Below, one piece after another: positions 63,227 to 64,000 of a stretch of DNA of 64,000 bases. This DNA comes from Paenibacillus gorillae (lineage in GTDB: Bacteria; Bacillota; Bacilli; Paenibacillales; Paenibacillaceae): the NCBI RefSeq assembly GCF_000513275.1, contig NZ_CBVJ010000082.1, positions 1-64,000 of the forward strand, written 5' to 3'. Numbering within the stretch: the stretch's first letter is position 1; every line of letters starts with the position of its first letter. The notes beneath the pieces were generated by a model, which was not told the origin of the DNA, searched no databases, and saw only the letters and a list, made by a program, of their open reading frames with translations. Made by a program: the position numbers and the translations under genes.

Positions 63227-64000
63227 CTATTGATATCTCGTTTCCCTATACTCCGATGGCGATACGCCGCATATTTTTTTGAACACGTTTACAAAATATT
63301 TGTAGTCATTATATCCAACACGATCGGCAATATCAGCAATTTTCATATCCGTGTCCCGAAGCAGCCCCTTAGCTGTTTCAATCCGCACGTCATTCAAGTA
63401 ATTATTGTAAGACTTGCCCGTCTCCTGCTTGAAAATATGGCTGAAATAATTCGGCGTAATATGAAGCCTGTCGGCAATAGTCGAAGCCTTCAAATCCTGA
63501 GTAAATTCCTGATGAATCCATTCCTTCACCCGATTGACCACCCAGCGGTTTTTCCCCACATTCGAGCTGTTCATAATCGATTGGAGCGCCATAAGCTCAT
63601 CCCAATACAGCCGCTCCAACGATGCATATGAATTATGAATGAACAAATCGGCATCCGTGAAATAAGAGTCCTTTTCCTCGACCCGAGCGCCTACATGCTT
63701 CAGCCGGCGGTAGATCAGCACTTTAATGAGCTGGCATACTTTCCAGCTCTCCTGCAGCAAGAATAAATTTTCCCGCAAGTAGAGAAACAGCTCCCGGCTT
63801 GCTTGCCGAAGCTGCTCAACATCCTGTTGGAAAAACGTCTCCACGACCTGCTTCTCCAGTGCCTCTGGATAAGCGGACACGGCATCCGCTTCCTGTCTTC
63901 TCTCTCTGGAGACACCGTCTATGCCTATCTCCTGACGCTTCAATTGCAGCACAGCCTGCTCGTATGCATTCTTCAATGTGGCGAGACCGGTCTGTGCCGG
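63227..64000 (-). CDS. AraC-type response regulator, YesN-like (N-terminus outside window)
   Basis: The frame is open to the right edge, so the start is missing; about 257 C-terminal residues are visible. The last 100 form an AraC double helix-turn-helix: LKASTIADRLHITPNYFSHIFKQ (in part) and IADIADRVGYNDYKYFVNVFKK (in part), ending GVSPSEYRETRYQ, the usual end of YesN-type regulators. The segment before it is a helical linker (EALEKQVVETFFQQDVEQLR) as in these proteins. A receiver domain is expected beyond the edge. A sensor kinase and a sugar transporter commonly adjoin such genes; neither is in the window. Confidence 0.85.
   Translation of the reverse strand, partial: PAQTGLATLKNAYEQAVLQLKRQEIGIDGVSRERRQEADAVSAYPEALEKQVVETFFQQDVEQLRQASRELFLYLRENLFLLQESWKVCQLIKVLIYRRLKHVGARVEEKDSYFTDADLFIHNSYASLERLYWDELMALQSIMNSSNVGKNRWVVNRVKEWIHQEFTQDLKASTIADRLHITPNYFSHIFKQETGKSYNNYLNDVRIETAKGLLRDTDMKIADIADRVGYNDYKYFVNVFKKICGVSPSEYRETRYQ

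Overview
The window (about 50% G+C, Gram-positive Shine-Dalgarno sites throughout) reads like chromosomal DNA of a Paenibacillus or close relative. The grounds are Bacillus-type gene order around alaS-ireB-ruvX-yrzB-mltG-trhP and cymR-yrvO-mnmA, SLH-anchored carbohydrate enzymes, YesN/AraC-type regulators, VanRS-like two-component pairs and a T-box leader. This is inference from gene content; no rRNA or tRNA is present to confirm it.

Layout. 1-5.3 kb: the 3' part of a YuiH-like molybdopterin oxidoreductase, then a BMP-type nucleoside ABC importer (nupNOPQ). 5.5-8.4 kb: a TetR regulator divergent from a DHA2 multidrug exporter, then a MarR regulator. 8.5-13.4 kb: urease operon ureABC-ureFGD on the minus strand, without ureE, preceded by an exact GlnR/TnrA box and a good sigma-A promoter. 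13.5-21.3 kb: a VanRS-like pair followed by a D,D-carboxypeptidase, ilvD, and a gdpD-response regulator-kinase operon. 22-29 kb: polysaccharide deacetylase, AI-2E family permease, class B PBP and a chemoreceptor. 30-39 kb: the housekeeping block trhP2, trhP1, mltG, two yrzB-like genes, ruvX, ireB, alaS with T-box, and yrrI. 39-45 kb: an AT-rich hxlR/oxidoreductase insert, then yrrD, yrvO, cymR and mnmA. 45-52.5 kb: a CBS-domain transporter, copC/copD, and a Fur-box-controlled siderophore ABC importer. 53-64 kb: a 2537-residue SLH-anchored beta-helix/CBM32/GH95-like enzyme with a cre site, a GH130-like protein and two AraC-family regulators.

The least explained content lies in four long intergenic regions (21.3-22.1, 29.0-30.1, 39.1-39.4 and 52.5-53.2 kb). 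Two dispersed repeat families recur there. Element A is a roughly 112-bp imperfect palindrome, with six full copies and one partial, whose stem arms change together between copies. Element B is a roughly 190-bp unit with four copies of a 20-bp A/T-rich motif in the pattern forward-forward-inverted-inverted. At all three loci that have B, A lies on the same side of B and in the same relative orientation, so A-B looks like a composite element. I know no name for it, and it is the best candidate in this window for something undescribed.

Functional links: nitrogen control of urease, iron control of the siderophore importer, carbon catabolite control of the surface glycanase, and cell-envelope genes (carboxypeptidase, PBP, MltG, deacetylase, GDPD) next to two-component systems.
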